DNA of 45,707 bases from a virus. Positions 26,442 through 34,070 of this stretch are shown here, one piece after another. The stretch is taken from positions 1-45,707 of the IMG/VR virus record IMGVR_UViG_3300009149_000064; one strand, 5' to 3'. The notes under the pieces are model-generated. The model did not search any database. It was not told the origin of the DNA and saw nothing but the letters and a program-made list of their open reading frames with translations. Positions within the stretch are counted from its first letter, which is position 1. Every line of letters begins with the position of its first letter. The position numbers and the translations under genes were made by a program.

Positions 26442-26466
26442 AAAAAAGAAAAGGAGTATTAAACTA

Positions 26467-27198
26467 ATGAACGAAAACTTAACCCAAATGGTAAAAGATA
26501 CAACTCCAAAAGAGGATATTATCTTTTCAGAATCCAATTTGGATCTTCCGGCTACAGAAGATACAGAAGCAATAGAGGAAATCAACATTGTTAATATCAT
26601 ATCTTTATTTGAATGGTTCAATTTAAATTCTGATAGATTTGATAATATCAATCAAGTAAAGGTTTCAATCAGAGGAGTTAATCCATCCAAGACTCTTATT
26701 ATGGCAGTGAAAGATGGTACTGGAGAAAAAGATGAAGAAGGAAATGATCAAAGAGATCTTAGAGTCTTTGAAAATTCTGATACACATCCGGTATTAAATC
26801 TTCCAGGATTGGATATGCAAATTTATAATAATGGGTTTAGAATCCTCCATGAATATAATGGGGTCTTCATCAAATGCTATGGAATCCGTACAGGATTGAT
26901 AGTAACATTTTGTAATGAAATTGAAGGAAGATTAATTCCTTTCTCTATTGTAAGAGTCAAGAAGAAAGACACAGATCTTGAAATTCCAGCTAATGCTATA
27001 GAAGCAGTTAGTGCAAAACTGTTACAAAATGCTGATACAGAAGCTCTTCAACTTCTTTACAGACAAAGTACAAAAGTGATAGATCAGTTTACTACAAATA
27101 GAAGCGTGGTTGATTGGTTAACTACAAAACAAAATGAGGTAACCGACATTAACCATCATCTTCAGATTGATAATGTAATAATTGATATCTTGAAATAA
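26467..27198 (+). CDS. Protein of unknown function (243 aa)
   Basis: The ATG at 26467 is chosen because AAGGAG (26451-26456) precedes it; the frame is open farther upstream to 26365 within the previous gene. The product is acidic at the N-terminus and alternates beta-like and helical segments. I do not recognise it. A structured intergenic stretch follows its stop. Confidence 0.62.
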   Translation: MNENLTQMVKDTTPKEDIIFSESNLDLPATEDTEAIEEINIVNIISLFEWFNLNSDRFDNINQVKVSIRGVNPSKTLIMAVKDGTGEKDEEGNDQRDLRVFENSDTHPVLNLPGLDMQIYNNGFRILHEYNGVFIKCYGIRTGLIVTFCNEIEGRLIPFSIVRVKKKDTDLEIPANAIEAVSAKLLQNADTEALQLLYRQSTKVIDQFTTNRSVVDWLTTKQNEVTDINHHLQIDNVIIDILK

Positions 27199-27308
27199 GG
27201 AGTTTGGGGGCGAACCCGAGAGAAACAATCAAACTAAAACCTAGTCGCCAACGAGAGCGACTCATAACATTTTCTTGCTCTCTCTCTTAGTAACCCCCAT
27301 ATTTCACT
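27199..27308 (+). ncRNA. Candidate structured RNA in the 110-base gap before 27309
   Basis: The gap holds several complementary arms. AGTTTG (27201-27206) can pair with CAAACT (27230-27235). GGG (27208-27210) can pair with CCC (27215-27217) across a CGAA loop. AGTCGC (27243-27248) pairs with GCGACT (27257-27262). A GAGAGA run near 27218 faces a TCTCTCTC run near 27280, and GGGGG near 27206 can also pair with CCCCC at about 27293-27297. The GGGGG block therefore has two possible partners, a pattern seen in regulatory RNAs. The downstream gene has no clear Shine-Dalgarno site. No known Rfam family was recognised, and transcription is unproven. Confidence 0.4.
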
Positions 27309-28040
27309 ATGAAAATAAATCAAAACACAAAGTTAGTTTTAAGAGATCTGTATCTTTATGATATTGAAGCATGTCATTATACAATCATGCAAAAGTTGGG
27401 TCTTGACTTATCACATATTGACCGAAAAGATAAAACTGAAAGAAATATTCAAATCGGTAAAATGATGAGAAAAAATCCACGCTTGACATCTTTATTAAGA
27501 AATACAACTCGTTCTGTAATAGACGAGTTTATACATATAAATGGAATCACAGATGATGATATTATCTTAAGACAATACGATGGTATAATCTTAACAAAAA
27601 CACTTCAATATACAGATACTAAACATATACCACTAAACATTCGTAAACATTTTCAACTATTTATCTCATCAATCGACAGACAGAAATACATCGCCTTGAC
27701 AAACAAAGGAAAAATAATAATCAAAGGGGTTCCATTCAGATATGATAAAATGGATAATGTTTATGAATCAATTTGTAAAATCAATTATATGAGAAAAGAA
27801 TCAATATTCAGAAATCTACAAAGGATCAAAGATGATCTTATTAAATCAAAAGATCCAAAGTTGTTTGCTATTCCATCTAGAGATAATAAGTTTAATATAT
27901 TTCTTAAGGAATATGGGCAACTCGAAGTATCAAAGGCGGCACTCAAAATTATGGATTCTGATGATATAGACAAAGAGAGGTATTTCAAATTTTATATTGA
28001 ACCCTTTACTAAAAGTATTGTGGTTGAATTTGTTAGGTAA
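27309..28040 (+). CDS. Unknown protein with faint family-B polymerase palm features (243 aa)
   Basis: A 243-residue protein with Y-D-I-E-A-C-H-Y-T-I-M near the N-terminus, which resembles motif A of family B DNA polymerases (D-x-x-x-x-Y-x-x-I/M). It also has R-Q-Y-D-G-I-I-L, a possible motif C relic, and Y-I-A-L-T-N-K-G-K-I-I-I-K-G-V, like the K-K-x-Y ... K-G segment before the thumb. If correct, this is a reduced or derived palm domain, not a complete polymerase; exonuclease motifs are absent. A chance resemblance is possible. No Shine-Dalgarno site precedes the ATG; the upstream gap contains a possible structured RNA. Confidence 0.5.
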   Translation: MKINQNTKLVLRDLYLYDIEACHYTIMQKLGLDLSHIDRKDKTERNIQIGKMMRKNPRLTSLLRNTTRSVIDEFIHINGITDDDIILRQYDGIILTKTLQYTDTKHIPLNIRKHFQLFISSIDRQKYIALTNKGKIIIKGVPFRYDKMDNVYESICKINYMRKESIFRNLQRIKDDLIKSKDPKLFAIPSRDNKFNIFLKEYGQLEVSKAALKIMDSDDIDKERYFKFYIEPFTKSIVVEFVR

Positions 28041-28053
28041 AGCGAGGTAAAAA

Positions 28054-28668
28054 ATGAACATATTAAATATTGCAGCAGGAAAACAAAAACCATTAGGAAT
28101 TCCATCTTCTAGTTCTTTTGCTGACAGAGTGGGTAGGCACATTGTTAATGTTGATACTAGTTATCTTGGTGCAGACTTTGCTGGAGATGTTGCAAAAACA
28201 ATTAAAGAAAAAAGATTAAGTTTGGGAGATGTTTATGAATGGTACTGTTGTCATGATATATTTGACTTCATGGAACGAACAACTATTATGTTTGATCAAG
28301 TTGTAATATATAGATTCCTTGAACATGTATCATTTACTCAAGTCAATTATTTTATTTATTTAGTATCCACAGTTATAAAAAAGGGAGGAATTGTTGATAT
28401 TATAGTTCCAAACTATAACAAATTAGCTTACATGCTTTTAGACGATGATCCTTATTCTGATAAAAACTTTGAAGCAACCAACATTCTTTTAACAACTGAA
28501 CTTCTTAATGAACCATCATCGCCGCATGCTTCTATTTGGTCTCCACTACGAGCATTGTATTTTTGGGAACTCGAAGGAAGATTCGAAGTACCCGAAGAAC
28601 ACATCAAACCTACTTTCAAATTTGATGGTCGGGATATTTATTTAAGATTCTTCGCAAAGAGGATTTAA
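28054..28668 (+). CDS. SAM-dependent methyltransferase-like protein
   Basis: This 204-residue protein begins with I-L-N-I-A-A-G-K-Q-K-P (a possible SAM-binding motif I), later Y-R-F-L-E-H-V and G-G-I-V-D-I-I-V-P-N-Y (post-motif strands of class I methyltransferases). The core glycine-rich loop is atypical, so SAM binding needs proof. Related proteins occur in T4-like phages with unknown targets. GAGG precedes the start. Confidence 0.5.
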   Translation: MNILNIAAGKQKPLGIPSSSSFADRVGRHIVNVDTSYLGADFAGDVAKTIKEKRLSLGDVYEWYCCHDIFDFMERTTIMFDQVVIYRFLEHVSFTQVNYFIYLVSTVIKKGGIVDIIVPNYNKLAYMLLDDDPYSDKNFEATNILLTTELLNEPSSPHASIWSPLRALYFWELEGRFEVPEEHIKPTFKFDGRDIYLRFFAKRI

Positions 28669-28669
28669 A

Positions 28670-29008
28670 ATGGCTTTGGATCCTCAATACGGTCCCGCAC
28701 ATACTCATTCAGCATATCCTGGTTATGGCGGAAGTATAAACAAAATGCAGAGGGCGGATACGGTGTTAAGTATAGAACGTGATGGTTCAATACATATTCT
28801 AAAAAGTAGACGTGATGGAATTACAGGTTTAAAATCTTTGGGTACAGTAGTAGATCTTATGTCTCACATGTTAGCTTCTTCTGTATTCAATGGAAATTTA
28901 GAGATGTTTCAAGAAGGTTTAAAAATTCAATTGGTTGAAGCAATATCAAAAGTTCTTATAAAGGAAGGTGGTGAAAAAATTGAGAACTCCGTTCAGAGAA
29001 AGATCTGA
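28670..29008 (+). CDS. Protein of unknown function (112 aa)
   Basis: A 112-residue protein with a Pro/Gly/Tyr/His-rich N-terminus (about 1-24) and a helical C-terminus. It starts two bases after the methyltransferase-like gene and overlaps the next gene by 38 bases. No domain was recognised. Confidence 0.6.
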   Translation: MALDPQYGPAHTHSAYPGYGGSINKMQRADTVLSIERDGSIHILKSRRDGITGLKSLGTVVDLMSHMLASSVFNGNLEMFQEGLKIQLVEAISKVLIKEGGEKIENSVQRKI

Positions 29009-29894
29009 TGAAATGGGATTCGAACCAGCAGCAGCATACAAAGGACTATATAAATACTCAGATAGATATGGAGAAGTTATTTATAGACAACTATGTACAG
29101 TAGTAACAGATAGTATGGATGAAACAGATGGTCAAGTTATTCCGTTACTCGGTATATTCACTAAACCTCCAGAAAATTTAGGTTATAAATATTGTGGTTA
29201 TGTATCAGATTTTTATCAGTTTATTGGAAACGACGTATTAAATCAACAGATACGTCAAGCAATTCAAGAAGTCGGTATGCCAATTTTGACTGAAAATACA
29301 ATCATGGCTTATGATCTAACAAGAATGAGAAACGAAATTATAATTCAAAGCAGTCAACATGTTCCTGCAGCAGGGGATATTTTACCTGTTATGATTGTAA
29401 ACAATAGCTACAATGGAACTAAAGCAGCTAGTGTTGCTTTTGGAATTGCATCACATATTAATAATAATCATGCTGTGTTTTCTTTCAGTCTTGGAGAAAT
29501 GCGTCAGGTTCATATTGTAAATTCAAGTACAGAAATGTCATCTGTCGTTTCATCTTATATGGAAGTATTTACAGAACACATTACTGACATGATTACGGAA
29601 AGTTTCCAAAGTCAACTGACAGAACAACAGATGTTTGCTACTCTTGATGTAATTGAAAGTCTTGGAAAACAAAGACGTAAAGATGTCTCAAGATTCTTAC
29701 AGGAATTAAACCCAAGCTCTGAGGGGGAAACTATTCCCTTGCCTTCAGCATGGCAAATGTTTTTAGCGATTGTTAGATATAGTAGTTTCGAACCAAATCT
29801 TAATATGAAAAGAATGTTAGAGAATGCTGCAGAGAGTGTTCTTGTTATTCCGACACGGATGTATGAGGTCTTAGAAAGACTTTATACATCATAG
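28971..29894 (+). CDS. Conserved phage protein, possibly DUF932-like (307 aa)
   Basis: GTG at 28971, five bases after AAGGA (28961-28965), is the likely start; GTG at 28968 is also possible. The 307-residue product contains G-D-I-L-P-V-M-I-V-N-N-S-Y-N-G-T-K-A, which resembles the N-S-x-D/N-G element of DUF932 phage/plasmid proteins, and a helical C-terminal half. DUF932 proteins have no clear function. A terminator follows, closing this transcription unit. Confidence 0.55.
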   Translation: MKKLRTPFRERSDEMGFEPAAAYKGLYKYSDRYGEVIYRQLCTVVTDSMDETDGQVIPLLGIFTKPPENLGYKYCGYVSDFYQFIGNDVLNQQIRQAIQEVGMPILTENTIMAYDLTRMRNEIIIQSSQHVPAAGDILPVMIVNNSYNGTKAASVAFGIASHINNNHAVFSFSLGEMRQVHIVNSSTEMSSVVSSYMEVFTEHITDMITESFQSQLTEQQMFATLDVIESLGKQRRKDVSRFLQELNPSSEGETIPLPSAWQMFLAIVRYSSFEPNLNMKRMLENAAESVLVIPTRMYEVLERLYTS

Positions 29895-29898
29895 TTTA

Positions 29899-29928
29899 AA
29901 ATGGGGGCTAATAAGACCCTCATTTTTT
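29899..29928 (+). terminator. Rho-independent terminator
   Basis: An eight-pair stem (AATGGGGG against ACCCTCATT, one G-T pair) around a short loop is followed by a T run at 29922-29927. It lies just after the stop of the 307-residue protein and before the tail/terminase block. Confidence 0.75.
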
Positions 29929-29969
29929 GCTAATTTTTTTGGAACAAAAAAATAAAGGATGGAGATTGA

Positions 29970-31253
29970 ATGCCAGAACCAAAAGCATATTATCAACAAG
30001 ATAGATTATATAAGTTGATAGTGAAAATTAAAGATTTAGATTATTCAAATGATTTGATAGCCGTAGATTTTGCATCGTCTCTTTCCACAGCATATCAAGT
30101 TGTTGATTTAACATTTTCTATTGATCCAAATGATGTTATTATTGGAGAAATTTTTGGTGGAGAACCAATAAAACTATCAATTACTTTACAACGACAAGCA
30201 ACATTTCCAGGACCTAGATTGGATATTGAACTGATGTACGTTAAATCTGAATTTATGCTAACTGAAAAAACTGCAGCTTCAACTGTGGGAACGATGTCCA
30301 TAAAAGATAGAGCCCCATTAACAATAACAACAGTTGCTAGAAAACCATACACGACCATGACAACTTTGGTTAATGATGTTTTTATTGGAACAAGTGTGAG
30401 AAGTATTTTAACATCTTTAGCATCTAAAGTTAATGCTACATTAAAGTTTGATTCTGATGGTGAAAATACAGAAGCAATTGATCAAGTTTGTATTCCACCA
30501 ACAACATTTTATAAAATTATAAAAGAATATAATAGAATGAATGAAGATGTTTTTGATGGATTCTTGGATCAACGATTCGGATTATTTATGGGAACGCCCG
30601 GTGTATTTTGTCAATATGATAATATTGTATATGTAAAAAATCTAACATCAAAATTAAAGAAAAGTCAGACATTTACTGTATATCAGTTAGCATCGGGAAC
30701 ATCCAAAGAGATGCAAAAGAAAATATTTGACGGGGTTTCTAAAGGCGATATATTCTATACTTACGACACAATCAGTACTGACTATTCTGGAAATGCAAAA
30801 TTTGCACAATTAGCTACGGATATTAATCATATCGTAAGACCAGATAATACAATCTCAAAAATAATTACACAAGACTTAGAAACTGTAGCAAAAACATATT
30901 CTCTATTTTACAGTCAAAACAATACAAATCTTTATATTGATGAAGCAGCAAAGCGAAAAAAATATTACAATGAAGATACAGGGTATAATTCAAGTCCAAC
31001 TCTTTTTAACTCAAGATTTGGAAGACTATTATCTGATCTTTCAAGTGTAAGTTTAAATCTTGAAAGAAATCTTCCTGTGCTTAATTTAATTAATGTTGGA
31101 GAATGTGTTAAATTTAAACCTCAAACTATAGAGTATAATGACCTAGAAGGGAAATATATATTATGGAGTTCACTTATAAGATTTAGAAGACCCGCTGGTA
31201 GTTGGGAAACAACAGCAACTATTAACCTTGCTAGAACCAACAAAAAGAATTAA
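29970..31253 (+). CDS. Tail/baseplate structural protein, possibly hub-like (427 aa)
   Basis: This 427-residue protein is beta-rich and starts the morphogenesis region. Its C-terminal G-K-Y-I-L-W-S-S ... F-R-R-P-A-G-S-W-E-T-T-A-T-I-N-L-A-R resembles the closing strands of phage hub or gpD-type proteins (T4 gp27-like). The overall match is weak and I do not claim gp27. GGATGGAG precedes the ATG. The preceding gap holds a terminator; the following 220 bases hold no large gene. Confidence 0.45.
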   Translation: MPEPKAYYQQDRLYKLIVKIKDLDYSNDLIAVDFASSLSTAYQVVDLTFSIDPNDVIIGEIFGGEPIKLSITLQRQATFPGPRLDIELMYVKSEFMLTEKTAASTVGTMSIKDRAPLTITTVARKPYTTMTTLVNDVFIGTSVRSILTSLASKVNATLKFDSDGENTEAIDQVCIPPTTFYKIIKEYNRMNEDVFDGFLDQRFGLFMGTPGVFCQYDNIVYVKNLTSKLKKSQTFTVYQLASGTSKEMQKKIFDGVSKGDIFYTYDTISTDYSGNAKFAQLATDINHIVRPDNTISKIITQDLETVAKTYSLFYSQNNTNLYIDEAAKRKKYYNEDTGYNSSPTLFNSRFGRLLSDLSSVSLNLERNLPVLNLINVGECVKFKPQTIEYNDLEGKYILWSSLIRFRRPAGSWETTATINLARTNKKN

Positions 31254-31473
31254 TGGGGAAACCCCCACTAACTTCTTTGCCTCCACGATTACTTACAACG
31301 ACAGCAAGGGTAAAACATTTTTGGAGAGTATAACTCTCAAATAAGAATGCTTCATTATTTACCTCCTTCTAAGTTTAGTTTTTAAAAAAAATCTAAATTC
31401 CCATTTCACTAATTAATATATATAGTAACTAGAACTCTTCCCATATTTAGAACAAAAAACAAAGGAGTATAGT
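31254..31473. other. 220-base intergenic region before the terminase gene
   Basis: A TGGGG/CCCCA hairpin (31254-31267) follows the upstream stop and may terminate transcription from either side. On the plus strand the terminase ribosome site AAAGGAG lies at 31461-31467. ACCTCC at 31361 is complementary to such a site and, on the minus strand, forms AAGGAGG before a 20-codon frame. The AT-rich segment around 31412-31428 could hold a promoter, but no phage consensus is known here. Confidence 0.5.
31293..31355 (-). CDS. Possible 20-residue micro-ORF on the minus strand
   Basis: On the minus strand, AGAAGGAGGT stands about six bases before ATG at 31355, and the frame runs 20 codons to TAA at 31293-31295. 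The product is basic and hydrophobic (V-I-L-S-K-N-V-L-P-L-L-S-L). The strong ribosome site is the only positive evidence. Alternatively the same bases act on the plus strand as an anti-ribosome-site element. Expression is unproven. Confidence 0.25.
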   Translation of the reverse strand: MKHSYLRVILSKNVLPLLSL

Positions 31474-33114
31474 ATGACTACAAAATTGCAGGGATTGGCA
31501 GATAAATACATCACTGAGTATCTAAGATGTAAATCAGACTTTGACTATTTCTGCCGAAGGTACATCCTGATTGAAGTTCCTGGCAAAGATATACACCTAA
31601 CACCATATCGAAAACAAGTAGAATTGATCAATTTAATCGAAATAAAACGATATGTCTTGGTTTTAAAGAGTCGCCAAATTGGAATTTCAACAATCATACA
31701 AGCATACTCTGCCTGGCTTACGATTTTCTTTGATAATGCTGTTATAGGAATTATCTCAAAAGATGGGAAAGAAGCTACTGACTTTGCAAGAGCTATTCGT
31801 GGAATGGTTGAAAAACTTCCAGAATGGATGAAACCTCCAAGAGGTCCTTTGGGAAGGGGGTTTGCGAAGAGAACAGAACAATCATTTATTTTAACTAATG
31901 GATCAAAAGTATTTGCTTCACCTGTTAATCCAAATGCCCCAGACAAAACTCTTCGTGGTAAGGCAATTACTTTCTTGGTTATTGATGAGGCAGCATTTGT
32001 TCATCATATTGATACAGCTTGGACTTCACTTGTTCCTGCTTTATCAACAAATCAGATGCAAGCAAAGAAAGCAAATGTTCCTTATGGTACAGTTGTTCTA
32101 TCTACACCAAACAAAACTGTTGGTATTGGTGAATGGTATTTTAAAAGATACTCAAAGGCAGTTGATAGAGATGACATATTCGAACCATTTGTAATTCATT
32201 GGAAAATGATTCCTGAATTAGCAGAAGATGCTGATTGGTATAAAACTCAATGTAGACTATTTGATAATGACCAAAGAAAAATAGCGCAGGAATTAGAGCT
32301 GAAATTCTTACCAGCAGAAGGATCATTCTTCGATCCAGAAACAGTTGAGAAAGTTCAAGATGCTGTTCAGAAACCGATAGAAAGATTAAGAATTTTCAAT
32401 GGAGAAATCTGGAGATTTGCAAATCCAATTCAAGGAAAATATTATATAATGGGTGTGGATACTGCACCTGAGCATGGAGAAGATAAATCAGCTATTACTG
32501 TTTGGGATTATAGTACTATGGAACAAGTTTCAGAGTATCGTGGAAAATGTAAAGTCCTTGATTATGTGAAAGTGGTGAAAGTAATGGCAGCACAATATCC
32601 CGGATTAATCGTTGTAGAATCAAACTCATATGGAAATCAAGTTGTTGAACAATTAAACAATAGTGAGTTTTCACATATGGTATATAAAGAAAAACGAGGC
32701 AAGCAAACAATATTACCTGGCCTTTCAACAAATTCAAAAACAAGACCTTTAATGATTGATGCACTATATTCATATATTAGTCAATTTCCAGAGTCTGTAA
32801 AATCAGAAAGATTGGCATTAGAGATAGCTGGATTGGTTACAAAAACTAGCGGAAGAGTTGAAGCAGATACAGGATGTCATGATGACTTAGTATTAGCTAC
32901 ATCAGTTTGTATGTATGTACGAAAATATGATCCACCCCTACTAATTGACTCACAAGAACATTCTGCAATCACTGCTGATATGGCTAGTATTATAGCAGGC
33001 AATGTTTCTATTCCTCTAGATCATTCAAACGAAGGTATTATGAGACACGTTAAAGACAATATGAACGAAATGGAAGGATTCGTTGATATTCTTAGTTTAT
33101 ATAATCAAAATTAA
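31474..33114 (+). CDS. 17: Terminase large subunit, T4 gp17-like
   Basis: This 546-residue protein has a deviant Walker A, K-S-R-Q-I-G-I-S-T at 65-73, where the lysine precedes the loop as in some other phage terminases. Walker B is L-V-I-D-E with Asp171/Glu172. The C-terminal nuclease domain has G-V-D-T-A (Asp329), V-V-E-S-N and C-H-D-D-L (Asp470/Asp471), the RNase H-like acidic triad. It packages DNA into the prohead by ATP hydrolysis and cuts the concatemer. AAAGGAG lies six bases upstream. No small terminase gene is recognised nearby. Confidence 0.93.
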   Translation: MTTKLQGLADKYITEYLRCKSDFDYFCRRYILIEVPGKDIHLTPYRKQVELINLIEIKRYVLVLKSRQIGISTIIQAYSAWLTIFFDNAVIGIISKDGKEATDFARAIRGMVEKLPEWMKPPRGPLGRGFAKRTEQSFILTNGSKVFASPVNPNAPDKTLRGKAITFLVIDEAAFVHHIDTAWTSLVPALSTNQMQAKKANVPYGTVVLSTPNKTVGIGEWYFKRYSKAVDRDDIFEPFVIHWKMIPELAEDADWYKTQCRLFDNDQRKIAQELELKFLPAEGSFFDPETVEKVQDAVQKPIERLRIFNGEIWRFANPIQGKYYIMGVDTAPEHGEDKSAITVWDYSTMEQVSEYRGKCKVLDYVKVVKVMAAQYPGLIVVESNSYGNQVVEQLNNSEFSHMVYKEKRGKQTILPGLSTNSKTRPLMIDALYSYISQFPESVKSERLALEIAGLVTKTSGRVEADTGCHDDLVLATSVCMYVRKYDPPLLIDSQEHSAITADMASIIAGNVSIPLDHSNEGIMRHVKDNMNEMEGFVDILSLYNQN

Positions 33115-33123
33115 GGAGTTATT

Positions 33124-34059
33124 ATGGACTTATCAAATTTTGTGTGGGATGATCCAGATACAACAAACCAAGATGTTAGTGAAGTATTCGCTCTTCCAAT
33201 TGGACTAAAACCAGTTGCTAAATTAGATACTACTATTTTATATTCTTCTGCAAGATTAGAACAAACTTTTATTAAGGCTCTAAGTAAAAGCAGCAGAACA
33301 CAAGGAGCTATAAGTAAATTTGTAACTCTTACAACAGATAAGAAAAAAATAATTCCATGTTTTATTACAAAAGGTATGCCAGGATTTATTGGTTGGAAAA
33401 TATTTGCTCCATCTAGCGTTAAAAGTATTATGGGATTTTATATGCCCAAAACAGATAAAATTTATGTATTAATATCAAACAACGTTAATATGTTTGGGCA
33501 TGTTTCTAATAACTTTCTGGCAGAGCTGACTGTCCATGAATGTATGCATATGCTAGCAAATAAACTTAAAACAGGATTTATAAATCTATATTCAAATGAA
33601 ATTACAACATACTATACGATACTGTGGTCAAAAATATTTAATTTTGACCCCAAAGAGTTACCACCTGCAAAAGTTAAACCCATAATACTTTTTCTAAGTA
33701 AAATAGAAGCAGCAAGTGGTAAGGTATCCAATGCTGATTTAGTTAATTATCATACAATGTTAAAGAAAACTTTAAAAGGTATAAGTAAACTAGACTCGAC
33801 TCAATTCGAGAAAATGTTGAATGATTATATTGTAATAATCAAAATATATACTACTAACGTGAGTGCTTTTTTTCAATCAATACGACAATTTATTCATATC
33901 TTATCTCCAATGTATGGAACTTATAAAGAAGCGTTTGCTTTGACAAATCTAACAACAATTTGTATTCAAGAACTTTTATATCCTTCTGAAATTATTGCAA
34001 TATTATCTGAGGATAGACGTCATATAAAAAAATCTCTACAAGGGATAATGAAGTTATAA
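33124..34059 (+). CDS. HExxH protein, putative zinc metalloprotease in the morphogenesis region
   Basis: This 311-residue protein has H-E-C-M-H at 138-142, with a downstream Glu at 159 (N-E-I-T-T) that fits the gluzincin third ligand. The N-terminus contains beta strands and the C-terminal half is helical. It could be a head maturation or assembly protease, or an enzyme acting on host envelope, but neither is shown. T4-type prohead protease is unrelated in sequence. AAGGAG precedes the start. Confidence 0.65.
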   Translation: MDLSNFVWDDPDTTNQDVSEVFALPIGLKPVAKLDTTILYSSARLEQTFIKALSKSSRTQGAISKFVTLTTDKKKIIPCFITKGMPGFIGWKIFAPSSVKSIMGFYMPKTDKIYVLISNNVNMFGHVSNNFLAELTVHECMHMLANKLKTGFINLYSNEITTYYTILWSKIFNFDPKELPPAKVKPIILFLSKIEAASGKVSNADLVNYHTMLKKTLKGISKLDSTQFEKMLNDYIVIIKIYTTNVSAFFQSIRQFIHILSPMYGTYKEAFALTNLTTICIQELLYPSEIIAILSEDRRHIKKSLQGIMKL

Positions 34060-34070
34060 GGGGTTAATAG

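Noticed and set aside
26365-26466. An upstream in-frame ATG extending the 243-residue protein at 26467.
   Set aside because: The extension lies within the preceding gene and lacks a ribosome site, while AAGGAG precedes 26467.
27199-27308. A preQ1 riboswitch, suggested by the presence of FolE2 and QueD.
   Set aside because: The sequence lacks the short C-rich/A-rich preQ1-I pattern, and the neighbouring genes are not queuosine genes.
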